Shown piece by piece: positions 13,651-25,849 of a stretch of 64,000 bases of DNA (positions are counted from its first letter, which is position 1; every line of letters begins with the position of its first letter). The stretch is from NCBI RefSeq assembly GCF_030463535.1, contig NC_132896.1:27691209-27755208 (forward strand), read 5' to 3'. A model generated the notes under the pieces. That model was not told the DNA's origin, made no database searches, and saw nothing but the letters and a program-made list of their open reading frames with translations. The position numbers and the translations under genes were made by a program. The stretch comes from Salminus brasiliensis (Eukaryota > Chordata > Actinopteri > Characiformes > Bryconidae).

Positions 13651-14541
13651 GCCTGAGTAGACTGATAAATCACTGTGCTGATCAGTTATTTATCTCAGTG
13701 TTACTGAGCTCTACTAAAGCCTGAGTAGACTGATAAATCACTGTGCTGATCAGTTATTTATCTCAGTGTTACTGAGCTCTACTAAAGTCTGAGTAGACTG
13801 ATAAATCACTGTGCTAAACAGTTATTTATCTCAGTGTTACTGAGCTCTACTAAAGTCTGAGTAGACTGATAAATCACTGTGCTGATCAGTTATTTATCTC
13901 AGTGTTACTGAGCTCTACTAAAGCCTGAGTAGACTGATAAATCACTGTGCTGATCAGTTATTTATCTCAGTGTTACTGAGCTCTACTAAAGTCTGAGTAG
14001 ACTGATAAATCACTGTGCTGATCAGTTATTTATCTCAGTGTTACTGAGCTCTACTAAAGTCTGAGTAGACTGATAAATCACTGTGCTGATCAGTTATTTA
14101 TCTCAGTGTTACTGAGCTCTACTAAAGCCTGAGTAGACTGATAAATCACTGTGCTGATCAGTTATTTATCTCAGTGTTACTGAGCTCTGTTAAAGCCTGA
14201 GTAGACTGATAAATCACTGTGCTGATCAGTTATTTATCTCAGTGTTACTGCGCTCTACTAAAGCCTGAGTAGACTGATAAATCACTGTGCTAATCAGTTA
14301 TTTATCTCAGTGTTACTGAGCTCTGCTAAAGCCTGAGTAGACTGATAAATCACTGTGCTGATCGGTTATTTATCTCAGTGTTACTGAGCTCTACTAAAGC
14401 CTGAGTAGACTGATAAATCACTGTGCTGATCGGTTATGTATCTCAGTGTTACTGAGCTTGACTAAAGTCTAAGTAGGCTAATAAATCACTGTGCTGATCA
14501 GTTATCTCAGTGTTGCTGAGCTCTGCTAAAGCATGAGTAGA
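13651..14541. repeat. 68-bp minisatellite, 13 copies, with hairpin-forming unit
   Basis: Units start at 13651, 13719, 13787, 13855, 13923, 13991, 14059, 14127, 14195, 14263, 14331, 14399 and 14467, exactly 68 bp apart, then a fragment at 14531 after a 4-bp-shorter last unit. Inner copies are nearly identical, and the last unit is the most diverged. Each unit holds a near-perfect inverted repeat (GATAAATCACTG ... CAGTTATTTATC, one mismatch, 7-nt spacer), the palindrome CTGATCAG, and CTCAGT-GTT-ACTGAG. Confidence 0.97.
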
Positions 14542-14889
14542 GTATTAATATATATAATATATAATAAATTAATAATTTTATCCAGAGACATAGTCTGCCA
14601 GGACCCTGAAACACACATATACAAACACACATAGCACCATTGTTTACACCAGAAACACAAAATGCCTCTGCTGTCTAGTGGACCGGCTGTAACACACATG
14701 CACATATACTGTGCTAGGTTAGTACGCCCTTCCCTTTTCACCTGTATGTGGCCAACACTCTTCGTCTGTCACCTTCAAGCATTGCATGCTCTGCAGCAAA
14801 ACCTGTATTTAGTGCCTACCCAAATAAAGCCAGATCAGTGTGCATTGCACATGTGTATGCACCTCCATTTCATCTGAAGGAGAATGAGA

Positions 14890-15240
14890 GTGAGTGATGG
14901 GCATCTTCCTCAATGATCTCCAAGCCTTAACGTGGCTGCCAGGGAGGGGCAGAGAGGCTCTTAGACAAATTACACCTCATTAGATCCTGCCTCTCACCGG
15001 CGCGTCATGTCAGGGGGAATCTTTTTTCATTTGCACAAATTTGCCTGGAATTCCACTTCGTTTTTCCCGCCGTCCATTATCAAACGCAGGAATCTGATTA
15101 GGCCGTGATTATTCTCCTGCTCACTCATGGTCCTGCATACAGACCAAGGCTTCTCTCTGCCCAACCTCCCTCTCTTCCCGGTCACAATTCCGCAGTGGCA
15201 GATCGATAGCATTGCTTGACTGAGACACGACTGCCAAGTC
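14890..15240. promoter_or_regulatory. Candidate conserved non-coding element block 3
   Basis: Complex sequence with ttagacaaattacacctc, tccattatcaaacg and ctgattaggccgtgatta. GC content and CpG are higher than flanks. Antisense open frames here do not look like protein. Confidence 0.3.
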
Positions 15241-15604
15241 AGTGAGCAGTATTTACCATGTGTTTGAAAGGTATTGATGGTAACATTAATAAAAAAGATG
15301 ACTTTATTTCTCCATTGTACATTATGAGGATGAGCCATATCGGGATTCCATGTTTTTTATTCTTCACATCAACCAGATTGTAGAGTGGTAGAGCTATTTG
15401 GATTGGTGATGCATTGCGGTGCATTTTACTTGTCGATTTTTGCTAAGTAGTAGTTTTCATTTCAATTGATGTTTTGTTGAAGCCTACTTTATTTGTCTTG
15501 CACAAAATTCATCATGTTGATTCTTGTTTCAATGTTAGTAGTAAAGCTTAAGCTTTCTGCATTATAGCATTGTACTGTACACTGTATTTCAAAAGTACCT
15601 AGTC

Positions 15605-15830
15605 CTGTCTAATTTCCACAGGAAAAACATTGTCTATATACTGGGCTGCTCAGGAGAAATCCAAGGTCACAATGTCGAATAACAAGTGTGTCTTCAAGCA
15701 TTGGGAAGTAGAGATGAGGAACTGCCTTCTCTGGAGTGATGTAGCTCCATCCAATGCTTTGTGATACAAGACTAATCATCCAACATCCATACCTGATCTC
15801 ACTGATGCTCATGTGACTGAATGTAATGTC
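15605..15830 (-). mobile_element. Interspersed repeat, family R1, partial copy
   Basis: It shares the interior of the 6066-6395 copy, including gtagctccatccaatgcttt and atcatccaacatccat, then ctgatgctcatgtgactgaa. Same orientation as that copy and truncated. Confidence 0.55.
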
Positions 15831-15899
15831 TTGACAAGTAGAGGATCTTACTACAGCAAAGAAGGGAACAAATCCCTGTCAATACCATTGATTTTAAAG

Positions 15900-16210
15900 A
15901 AACATTGGTTGAGGTGTCTACAAGCTTTTGGGCACACATCCTTAAAAATAAATCTGCCCAAAGGGATTCTCAATACTATAGAAGATCCACCTTTGGTTCT
16001 TTTCAGAGAATCAGAAGAATCTTTGTAAATGTTAAAGGAACAGCCACATAACATAACATTCTAGAAAGAACCCTAAATTGGTGTTGAACCTTTACATGAT
16101 CTGAAGGCTCTTAAAACTTCTAAAAGGTTCTTCACACACCTTTTTCTTACATGTTTCTTTATTGAACCAAAAGTCCTATGACTTTACTCAAAGATACCTT
16201 TGTGGCCTGG
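15900..16210. mobile_element. MITE relics, ggaacca/gttcttt family
   Basis: This stretch holds several family words (aaggttcttcacaca, attgaaccaaaagtcc, tttactcaaagata) without clear ends. It is probably one or two decayed copies of the same family seen at 20171-20333. Confidence 0.45.
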
Positions 16211-16214
16211 TTTT

Positions 16215-17155
16215 CATGGAGCACTGTTCTGTTATCAAACATGAAAACTGAATACTCTTCCGCATTTTCCTAGATAGTTTTGGTCACAGTGCATCAGTTA
16301 AATAATATTAGTATGTAGTTTGGTAATTTAGCTACTTAATGCCTGTATATTTGTAGATCATCGTCTTGAGCAGCAATATCAGCAATTTCATGTGTTCAGT
16401 ATTTTAGAACCCAAAGCCAGTAATTTCATCTGTTGCCACAGGATATGTTGAGGTTCAAGAAGACAGACAATACTGTTACATTTCAGTGTTTTCATTTATT
16501 GATATAAGAGGTAAGTTTAATGTTTACAGTTTTATTATGATGCAATGAATGGTTGAAATATCAGAAATATTAGAAGGCTATAGCTAAGTTTGTAGTCTAG
16601 TTCCATGCAATCTACAGTAGGTTTAAGTGAGCACTTTAGCATTCATCTAGATAACATCACACTCAATCAGTTCATTGAGTGAATAAATGAAGAAACTCTG
16701 ACAGAGACGGAATCAAATCTCACATAACAGGTTGAAGAGATTCCTATGGTTTAATAATCACCTCAATTAAGCAATTAAATCCCAAGTTGGAATTGGATTA
16801 ACAAGATCCTGTGGCTCCAAATATGGCCACCCACCCTGGCTCTAATCATAAATACACAGTGATCCTGTACTACAGGTTTCCCTTGAACTGTTAACCACTG
16901 TGGTGAGTTTGACAACATCTTTACAGCCACTGCATGGTATCGTTACTACAGTGAACAGACCATCACATGTTCCTTTAAATAAAACATATCTTTATATGTA
17001 TGCATTTTATTGCATCTGCTGTTTCAACCCTTAACCCCCATTGCCTGAATGCAATGAAAAAGACGTCCACAAACACAGTCTGTTTAATCATACACATAAG
17101 TAAAAAGACTGATCATTCACATAATAATCAGTTATTATGGCAAAGATTCCCCCAC
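16215..17155. other. Intergenic DNA, nothing recognised
   Basis: AT-rich, no ORF above noise, no repeat family recognised. Confidence 0.6.
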
Positions 17156-17159
17156 CCAC

Positions 17160-17690
17160 TGCCGAATAATGCATGATAATGGGCCATGTGCGTATGTATC
17201 TATACATGTGCATTATGCCTGCATTCATGCATGATTGGCACACGCAATTACATAACACATGCATCAAAAGGACAACAACAAGGGCAATTAAATATGCAGA
17301 CGTGATCCTTCAAAAAGGCAGGAAACATTTGGTGTGGCGTGCTCCGGTTGCCTCAAGAGGTGGCCCGTCAAATCTTTGAACTGTCCACCACAGCTAATGA
17401 GAAAAGGAGGGAGAATGTGGAAAAAAGACGGCTGAGAATGTGCCTGCTGAGCAAGGCATCTCCAGCTTTTAGTCTCTCCCCGGGTCAGGAACAAACGCGG
17501 GGCTGCAGGATACCTTGTCAGAGCCCTTGGCAGCCCTGGTGGGAGATGATGGCCCTGCTAATTGAGCTTTTGACCGACGCTGTGTCTGTACTGCATGAGA
17601 TGCATGGAAGCAGAGAGCAGATGGCATTGTGTGGAGGCCACTTATGGAGCCCCTATGGCCGACCATTGACACATTAACTTTCTCACACAG
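17160..17690. promoter_or_regulatory. Candidate conserved non-coding element block 4
   Basis: Contains aataatgcatgataatg, caattacataacacatgc and gggcaattaaatatgcag, POU/homeodomain-like words, followed by a GC-richer part with a Sox-like aacaacaagggc. No spliced coding frame. Confidence 0.3.
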
Positions 17691-17889
17691 AACTGGAGAT
17701 CTCACACTGAAAGTGGGCTTCTGATTCTGGAAAGAGTTAACAAAAGTTGGAAATTGGGGGAAAAAAGCAGCAGCATCACCACTGTTCTGGATTGGATTAG
17801 ACTGGATTGGTTTTGGAACAGACAGTTTCTGACTTTTAAAGGTTTTAATGTGAAGCTTCTTTATCAGTTTAAATATGCTTCAAATTCTC

Positions 17890-17990
17890 TTTCACAAACA
17901 TGCTCTTTTAATGGAACCAAAATTGGTTCTTCTTTGGCATCGCTCAAATAACTATTTGAAGGTTTTTTTTGTAGGCCAGGCCTCTTTTTA
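17890..17990. mobile_element. MITE fragment, ggaacca/gttcttt family
   Basis: It contains aatggaaccaaaattggtt, cttctttggcatcgctcaaa and ctatttgaagg, matching the interior of the MITE at 20171-20333. Ends are not resolved. Confidence 0.55.
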
Positions 17991-18760
17991 GTGTCATCTG
18001 GTCTACTTCATTTGTCATTAGTCTTTTGCTAAGTTGAATTTGCCTTGTTTGTTCTTCATTAAAAGCAAATCAAAAGTAAATTAGTTTATTCTGAGTTGAT
18101 TCAATGCAACATTTTACACTGCAGACAGACTTCACCATCTATGGGGTCCCTTATCCCTAGATTCTGTAAATAAGGCTTTGCAGAGAGCATTTCTTTCATC
18201 TATATGGATTCTTAAAGGTCTATTATAATAGTGCTTAGACTATGATATCTCTGGAAGAGTAATATAGTATGAATGAAAGCCAACCCCACATACTGTGAAT
18301 GTCTAGTTAATGTCTCTTTTCATGCACACCTGACACTCTGATGCTCACTGATTGTAGTTTACTTTAAAGTACTGATAGATGGAAATGTTATCCATTGCTT
18401 TTCTTTGCATCTTAAAATTCAAGATCCTACTGAACCCGAAGCGCTCCCCCTGTGACGCAAAGCCCCTCTTTCGCTCTCACTCTTTCTTTAAGCGTTTCTT
18501 TCTGTCTCTCTCAGCAGGGGTTATGTGAGTTTCTCCTCCCGTCCAAACCCCCCATCCACTCTGCTCTCCTTTCCTTCCCTAGACCTCTAGTCTTGTCTCG
18601 TCTCTCCTTTCCACATCCACCCATTCCTTCTTCGTCCTCCACTACCGGTGCCTCAGATGGCTGGTGGCTCGACGGCTAACCGGATTAGGGGACAACAGAG
18701 CACCTTCCCCTGGGCTGCTGGCTTCAATACACTTGCATGTAGGCCTGGCTCCATTCAGTC

Positions 18761-18887
18761 GTGTGTGTGTTTGTGTGTGTGTGTGTATGTGTGTGTGTAT
18801 GCGCTCGGCCTTGGCCCTCTCCATCATCAATCATCCACTCGCAGCACAGACAGGCCTCAGCTCTAAAGGAGAGAGAGAAAGAGAGAC

Positions 18888-18948
<61 letters not shown>
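18761..18948 (+). repeat. (GT)n and (GA)n microsatellites
   Basis: GT-rich run at 18761-18800 and GA run at 18868-18948, separated by complex sequence. Confidence 0.92.
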
Positions 18949-18951
<3 letters not shown>

Positions 18952-19389
18952 TGTTTACCCTCACTCCTCTAACCAATCAAGCACTTGTGTAAAGTTGCAA
19001 CAGCATTAGGAAACAAAAGGGATATTCATGTCATTATCATGCATTCAGTAGAAAATCTTTTACTATTACTCTTATAAACATATTTACTGAGAAAAAATAC
19101 AATATCATTCCTTTATTATTACTGTTTATGTTATGTTGTTTACTGTGTTTGTTATATCATTTCCACTGCTATTGTTAATTGTAGTGTCATTGTTTTTGCT
19201 ACTGTTACTGAGGCTAGTTACTGTTACACTAATTATTCACTGGCTAAATTGTATTGTATTAATAACACACACACTACACAAATAATAACATTACAAATAG
19301 TTATTTTAGCTGTTTACAATTAACCATAACAGCAACAACACCAAGAAAAGTGTTTATTTTAGTGCATAAGTGTAATTAATATCCTGAAA

Positions 19390-20000
19390 CTGAATGATTT
19401 ATGGAATCTTTAGGTTTAAACCGCAGCTTAGTCCAAACTCAATTAGTCTCGCAGGTATAAAGTTTTCATGTTCCCCTTTGCTTCTCAACAGCAAATGTAA
19501 AAGTGGTTACCTAGGGGAAAAGATGTCTCGTCAGCTTTGTCGATGATATTTTTCCCCCCATCAGACCTCAACAGTGGGCTGTGTTGAATTCTCCTCCCTG
19601 CCCTTAACTTTTTTAATAACGATCCCCCTGGCCGGAGGCTCCCACTGCTCTCCTGCAGGAATACCTCAATCCGATTAGGGCGCAATAAGAGCAGGGCGCA
19701 CGGAAAACGGCCCTTCACCCATCTATTAGATCCCTATCAGCGACCAGTGCTCCAACCCAGAGCCCAAATTAAACAATTCTTCAAGGCGACTAGGTCGATT
19801 CAAACCTCACCGTTCCCTCCCTTTTGTTACTTTAACCAGTCTCTGTGCCGTTCGCCTTTTATCAGCCGGCGTGTGTGGATGTTCAGTGTTAGAGGGGGGA
19901 AATGAAGCCAGGATCATTAGCACTGGAAAAGAAGCCCATGCTGTAAATCTGCTCTGGGTTTCATTATTTGTCTATCGAGATGTTTCATAATAATGTGAAA
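19390..20000. promoter_or_regulatory. Candidate conserved non-coding element block 5
   Basis: Dense non-repetitive sequence with ctcaattagtctcgcagg, ccgattagggcgcaataa and cgactaggtcgattc. Both CpG and TAAT cores are frequent. The open frame at 19718-19485 (minus) ends by stops and has no start context. Confidence 0.32.
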
Positions 20001-20170
20001 GGAAATTGTTTCACTCCAATTTGTAATCTTCTTTTATATGAACCCAGTGGGGCATAAGGGATAAACTGCAAAGGGATACGTTGCCTCTTAAGCAGCACAC
20101 TTTGATTGGAAGAAATGCAACATATAGACTTATAGTTCATTCTGCTTGTGTTCTTAATCATTTGGTAACT

Positions 20171-20333
20171 CCATTACGCTCATTACACTCTTAAAAACAA
20201 AGGTACTTCAAATGTTTCTTTGTAATAATCTCTATATTACTATAGCACTCAATGGAACCAAATGTGCCTCTTTTTTGCATTACTCATTCGTTTGAAGGAC
20301 CTATATTTTGAAAAGTGTAGTGAGCGTAGTGTG
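20171..20333. mobile_element. MITE with long terminal inverted repeats
   Basis: The left end (ATTACGCTCATTACACTCTT followed by AAAAACAAAGGT) matches the reverse complement of the right end (ACCTATATTTTGAAAAGTGT followed by AGTGAGCGTAGT) with a few mismatches over about 33 bp. The interior has the 'ggaacca ... gttcttt' signature of a very common teleost MITE family. No coding capacity. Confidence 0.8.
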
Positions 20334-21439
20334 TGATCTTTAAGGTTCTTTAGATCATTTTACAGTGAAGATTCTGTACATGTCTGTTACGAACATTGTT
20401 CCAATCAAAAGCGGGTCTTTTATAAAGAAGCATTTGAAGATCTTTGTGTAGGCAAAAAAAATAAAAATAAAAATCACACACGGCATGTGGTAGATCTGCG
20501 AGTGTGAGATCATCCTCCATGCCACAGGTCCTGCACGGCCCATTATGAGTATAAATTCGTTTCATGTAAGATCTGGTGATCTGGATCGTGTTTGCAAGCT
20601 AAAGAGCAAACCCCTCCAGAGCAGAATAAACTCTTACACTGTTCAATTGGCTCCAGCTGGACTTAAATGAAAACTGTAGGAGTTAATTCGACTCTGTAGG
20701 TGTTAATTTAACGCTGGGAAGGGGGTTGCACACAAGATGCAATTAGTTCAGACCAATACGTATTTGATTTGTTCAGATTTCAGGCTGTTTTCTCACCAGG
20801 AATGGAGAAATTACGTATTTGATTTGAAATTTTTCATTTAGCCAGATGATGAAACAAGGAGCATTTCGTCACTGTCACTCAAACACCTCGTGTCTTTAAA
20901 AACTGGCACTTTACATAAATAAAGGAACTTCTATTGGATGTAAAACTGTGAACTTTTGACACAATGTAAAGACAGTAAACTAACTGTCAAAAAGGGAAAA
21001 ATGACAAACTGAGATATGAGGTTTTTACGTGACATCGACAATAACATATCATGCCATATCAGTACGTATTGCTAAGAGAACCAAATATTACTGATGTACG
21101 AACATACTACTTTGCGATAATTTGGCATAATTTTATTCATTAACTATAAATGTACCTACAAGAATCTGTTACGTCAAATTATGACCAACATTATGATAGA
21201 AGGTTTTTTCACATTTTTATCTCCATTTCACAGGTGAAGTAAAAAACCTTCTTAACTTTAATTGGACATTAATAAAAAATATTTGTTTCAACTTTTGTAG
21301 CATTTATATTAGTCCAATTATCATAAAATGTTGACACAATTTAAAGAACAACTTTATAGACTCAAATTATGTAAAATTAAAATCAGCATAAATGGACATA
21401 CAAAGTATTTGCATGACAGTGACGTTTTGTTTGTTGGAT

Positions 21440-23040
21440 CTTTGTGGAAAAAACAAAACTGTACAAAAAAGTGACTCGAGCACCTCGGGCACGTATCTCT
21501 CCAGTCGTCCAATCAAAGGATGGTCATTTATCATCGATGGAGACAGCGGCGCATTTTCCTTTCCACCTAGCTCTCTCAGAGCCTGTCCCAAATTCAGCAT
21601 TTTTATGGAAAACCGCAGTCATTTTGATTGATGAAATCTAAAGATGTCTAAAACAATCCGAGAGATCCCCGACCGCGGCGCTCCTACGGGGTGCTTCACT
21701 CCGGGCATTGTTACATTGACATAAAGAGGGGGGGGCAGCAGCTTCGTGAGAATACACGAAAAAATCGCGATTTCAGTGTAAAAAAGGGCGGACAGAAAAG
21801 GATTTTCTTTACATTCACGAGGACGGGGCAGTGGGAAAGCTCCAGAAACTCTCTCTCCATTTCACAAGCAAAACAATACCACCTCAGTTTCAGTGGACTC
21901 AACCCCACAGACCCTGTACTTAGGTGGCTTAGGGCTGAAAGAATGGCCTATTTATTAAAGTGATGGACTTCAGAAAGTCCTTTTAGGACGTGTTCGCTTC
22001 AAAATTCAAGGACCTTGCATGGAATTTGTGCTTTATTGGCGTCTTTGATAGAGATAATTCGATTTGCTTTGTGCGGTTTAGATTTCCTCTGAGGAAATCA
22101 GAGGAATGGCAACGTTTGTTTGACCCTTTACTCTGTTTACAACCCAGAGAAAAGTCCTGGTGTGGTTTTCTCATAAGAAATAACCATCCTTGCTTGCTTT
22201 GTTTGGCGTGATCCATGAGAAGACGATTAGAAATGTCACCCAAGCCTAATTGCCCTAAATTGGCACGTGAATTATTAATACTAGCCTATAAAGCCGGTGC
22301 GCCATTGCGTGCTCGCCAGCGGAAATAATCTTGCTACTCGACGCACGACGAGTCACCCAAAGGGAGTTTTAATAAATCTCCCCTCGGTTTAACCGCGCCT
22401 TTGGCCTCCGACTCCTCCGGGCAGCTGGAAGAGGCAATGCTGGAGATTGCGCTTAGCAGCAGCTGCTGCAAAACACAGACAAGGCCTTGTCAATTAGCAG
22501 ATCGCCCGAGGCGCAACGGAGAGCAGCAGCATACAGTCCCGGCAATTAGCATCCATTTCTGTCGAGACCTCCACGGAGAGAGCAGACAGACACGGACTGG
22601 TCAAGATTGTTGATGCAGGGAAAGGAAACTGGGAGGGGGGCATTTTAGTTGTGCGTAAAAAATGTCCAGGTCCAGGTCTGACCAAATGGGCAGCGCAGTT
22701 GGATGAGGAACAAGCGAACGCTGGGTTTGCGCACCGAGAGCCTTTTGTGGACAAGCAGCTGGTGGGCATTGCGAGCCCGCGGTGCTGCTGGCCTTTGGCC
22801 CGATTATGGTTGTGGTGGTGATGGTGGTAGTGGTTTGTGTTTTGGGGGTTGGGTTAGATGGATCGACCTCCGGACAGGGCCGACCATCTAGACCAGGTCA
22901 GAGAGGCCAAGTCTCCAACAGGACGAGCAAAGTCCACAAGCAGCGGCAGCTGAGGCGCACAAAACGTCCCCAGCTCGGCGAGCCCAGGGAATCATTAAGG
23001 GAAGCGTTTGGTTAACTAATTAGCAAGCTGGGCAGCCAGG
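21440..23040. promoter_or_regulatory. Candidate conserved non-coding element block 6 (largest)
   Basis: About 1.6 kb of complex, CpG-containing sequence. Striking stretches include ttggcacgtgaattattaat (E-box CACGTG next to a homeodomain core) at about 22260 and gcgagccc-rich DNA near 22770. The (GTG)n-like patch at about 22805-22860 breaks it. No coding exon was recognised on either strand. Confidence 0.35.
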
Positions 23041-23824
23041 AGGGAGGGATGGAGGGGGGTTTAGGGGTGCTTGTAACAGGGACAATGGCATTCACTGAGA
23101 GGAAGATGCAAAAGTTCAAAGTACAGGATGGGGACAGGGCAGTGGTGCAGGGAGCGGCCATAGAAGCTGAAGTTCAAGAACAGAGCAAACAGCGCATGGC
23201 AGAGCATTGAACAACAGCCAAAGCCCAAAGGGAGCTAATGTGAGCCAGCAAGAAGAGGGGAAGGAAAGATCCCGTTTTAAATATGGGAAAGTTTGGGCAT
23301 GGGGTCATGGGGTCAAGAAAAGTCAACAAGAGTGCAGTGTTGATGACAGAAGGAATTTAGTATCAAAAATACATAAATCTTTAGGGTGAGGGCAGCGGGA
23401 CAATGAGCACAAAGGAGGCGAGTGTTCGAGTCAACACTGATTTGCTGTTGGCAAAAAAACGAAAGAATTAATGGATTGCTCCAAGTTGTTAACATGGAAC
23501 AAAACCAATTGAGGTTAGAGCTGAAAGCGGTGGTGGGCTGGTCACTAAAGGCTTCTTTTAGCACGGGGGCGCTTCATCTTATGGCATTATAGACCTAATG
23601 CCCATGCATGGCCACACAGTTCCTTCTGTAAGCTTGTGTCAAACAGTGGTTGCACATATTGACTTCTACTGCAACTACTACAGAGGAAGATCGTTGAAAT
23701 ATGTATTTACCACTAAATCACTACAAACTTAAATACACTCTTTAAATTAAATTTGCTTTGAATGTTTTGAATGATTCTGTAGAAAAATCAAGTAACATTA
23801 TTTGTAATAGAGATGTGTGAGTGT

Positions 23825-23985
23825 GACGGACCTTTACTTTGGTAAATAACCTTTACATCAAATAAAGGTTCTTTAGGCCTTTAAAAGGTTCTTCACACTC
23901 TTTATGAAACCTAAAGTGCAGTGGTTCTTATATGGCATCATTCGAAGAACCATTTGAAGGAGCTTTATTTTTAAGAGTGTAGTGG
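23825..23985. mobile_element. MITE relic, AGAGTGTAG-ended family
   Basis: It carries the family's internal words (aaaggttctt, tatggcatc, gaagaaccatttgaag) and the right terminus ctttatttttaagagtgtag at about 23963-23982. The left end is decayed. Confidence 0.65.
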
Positions 23986-23999
23986 AGGTTTGTTGCATA

Positions 24000-25110
24000 A
24001 GACCGTTGACATAGTTGAAACGTATATGCCTCAAAATCTGACCACACAGCGAGGTCTCTGTCATGATCATGGATGGGAACTCTGCGTGACCTTGGGCAGT
24101 TTCTGTGCTAACTCGCCCCCTCCTTCCGTGACCCTTGTTAGTCCTCTCGTCTGTCCCCAGTAAAGCCGAATTCCATAACTCTTCATGAGAAGGCATTATT
24201 AGGGAAATCCTTTCCTTTTTTGACAATTTAATCGCGCAAACCCATCATGTTGGTGACACCGACCATCCATCTCCAGTCAAGGACAAAGAGCAGCAGGACT
24301 GCCCCAGTCTGAGCTGCTTCCAGTCCAGTCCACAATACGAGCCTTGTTGAGCTATAATGGCCGTGTTTATGAACCAAATCATAAGTGTATGAAGTTGGTG
24401 TTTCGTCTATTAAACGAATTAGAGTTGGTGCCTCTAGGTTTATTCTCTTTCTCAGTCTACCTTCCTCTTTTTAAAGAAAGGCACGAGTAGTGGACCTTTT
24501 GCTATTAAACAAGCACTATGAATCCAAGTTATGAATTCTTTGTTCTCCAATCCCACACTATTAAGGCAATTTTTGCAACCCTCTCTCCAGTGGGACTAAC
24601 AAGGCACGGAAAAAAAAAAAAAAATTCCAACCCGGATCCTTCGTGGCCTCACCTTTGGGAGCGCTTCAATAAAAGACATCAGCGTCATACCGAGCCGTAT
24701 AATTTTTAATATATATGCAATAAATGTTCAATTTGTTGCCTGAAATGACGGGAAATAATTTCGTCATATTTTAAAGGCGTTATTACAGCCGTGCTCCCCG
24801 CTCGAGCTCCTTCTGTTTGATTAAGTCATTCTGAGATTGTGTTTGATAAGTTAATAACGATGCTCAGATGATCCTCTTGACATCCAACTCTCCATGGAGC
24901 AGTTAGAAAAGTGCTTCTTGGACAAAGAAACCTCTGCCGTGGCCTGTTTTGCTCGAGCCTGTCAATAATTCATTTCTTAATTTGATGTCTTTGTAAAGCC
25001 TGGCGGTGGAAAAGATCGCCCCGGCAAGTCCCCATAGCCCAATCTCATATTAAGATGGGATCAGATAAATAAGCTTAATTAAGATTGTCTCGATTAAAAA
25101 TATATAGCTT
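24000..25110. promoter_or_regulatory. Candidate conserved non-coding element block 7
   Basis: From about 24720 on, the sequence is rich in ordered motifs: atatatgcaataaatg, aaatgacgggaaataatttc, gttaataacgatgctcag, gatcagataaataagctt and aattaagattgtctcg. A poly-A run at 24609-24623 lies between two parts. Confidence 0.35.
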
Positions 25111-25849
25111 ATCGGATGGACGTCAACACTTATCGAGGTGTCATTTTTAAATTCACCTTGTTTACTTCATGTTTGCAATATTTATTCTTGAATCTAATTT
25201 TTAAAAACAGGTGGAGAGCAACATACTCTTCAGGTATCAAAAATGATATTATTACATATATCGTCGTTGTCACGCACAAAAAAAAACAACTAAACAAAAA
25301 CAAAATGGCAAAAAAAGGAAGTCAGTGTATAAAGATTTTAGCATTTCTGTTTTGACCGTATGTTGTTGGTTAGAAGAACACAGGTTTGCAGCACACAGGT
25401 TTGATTCCTGTCAATCAAGCCATCCTGTAGATTTGTTCAGTTCCATCAGCAGCTCACTTGATTTACTTTAATACAATGTTGATTAAATAAACCAGATATT
25501 TGTATGGTAACTGTAAACACTGTAACTCCTCCAGGAGAGGTGTGCAAATACTTCAGCTCACACACCGACATACATCAAATTCCAGTCCCCAATCTATCCT
25601 TAATTTATACCTAAACTATAAACATATGCTATGTTTATTTCTGTTAATTGTATTTACTATGTAATAAATATAAAACAGAGATACAGGTGGGGAGAACGGC
25701 ACATAATTCATTGTTAAAGGACTGACATCACCAAATAAGAGAATAAGAGATACAGCTATAAACCCTTCTATTATGACTTGTATACATCCACAGTTATTTA
25801 CAAGATAATTACAAGAAATTACAAGAAGCATGTTGACAAACTAAAGGTC

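Noticed and set aside
13651..14541. CRISPR-like regular array
   Set aside because: The whole 68-bp unit repeats with no variable spacers, and the window is vertebrate nuclear DNA; it is a minisatellite.
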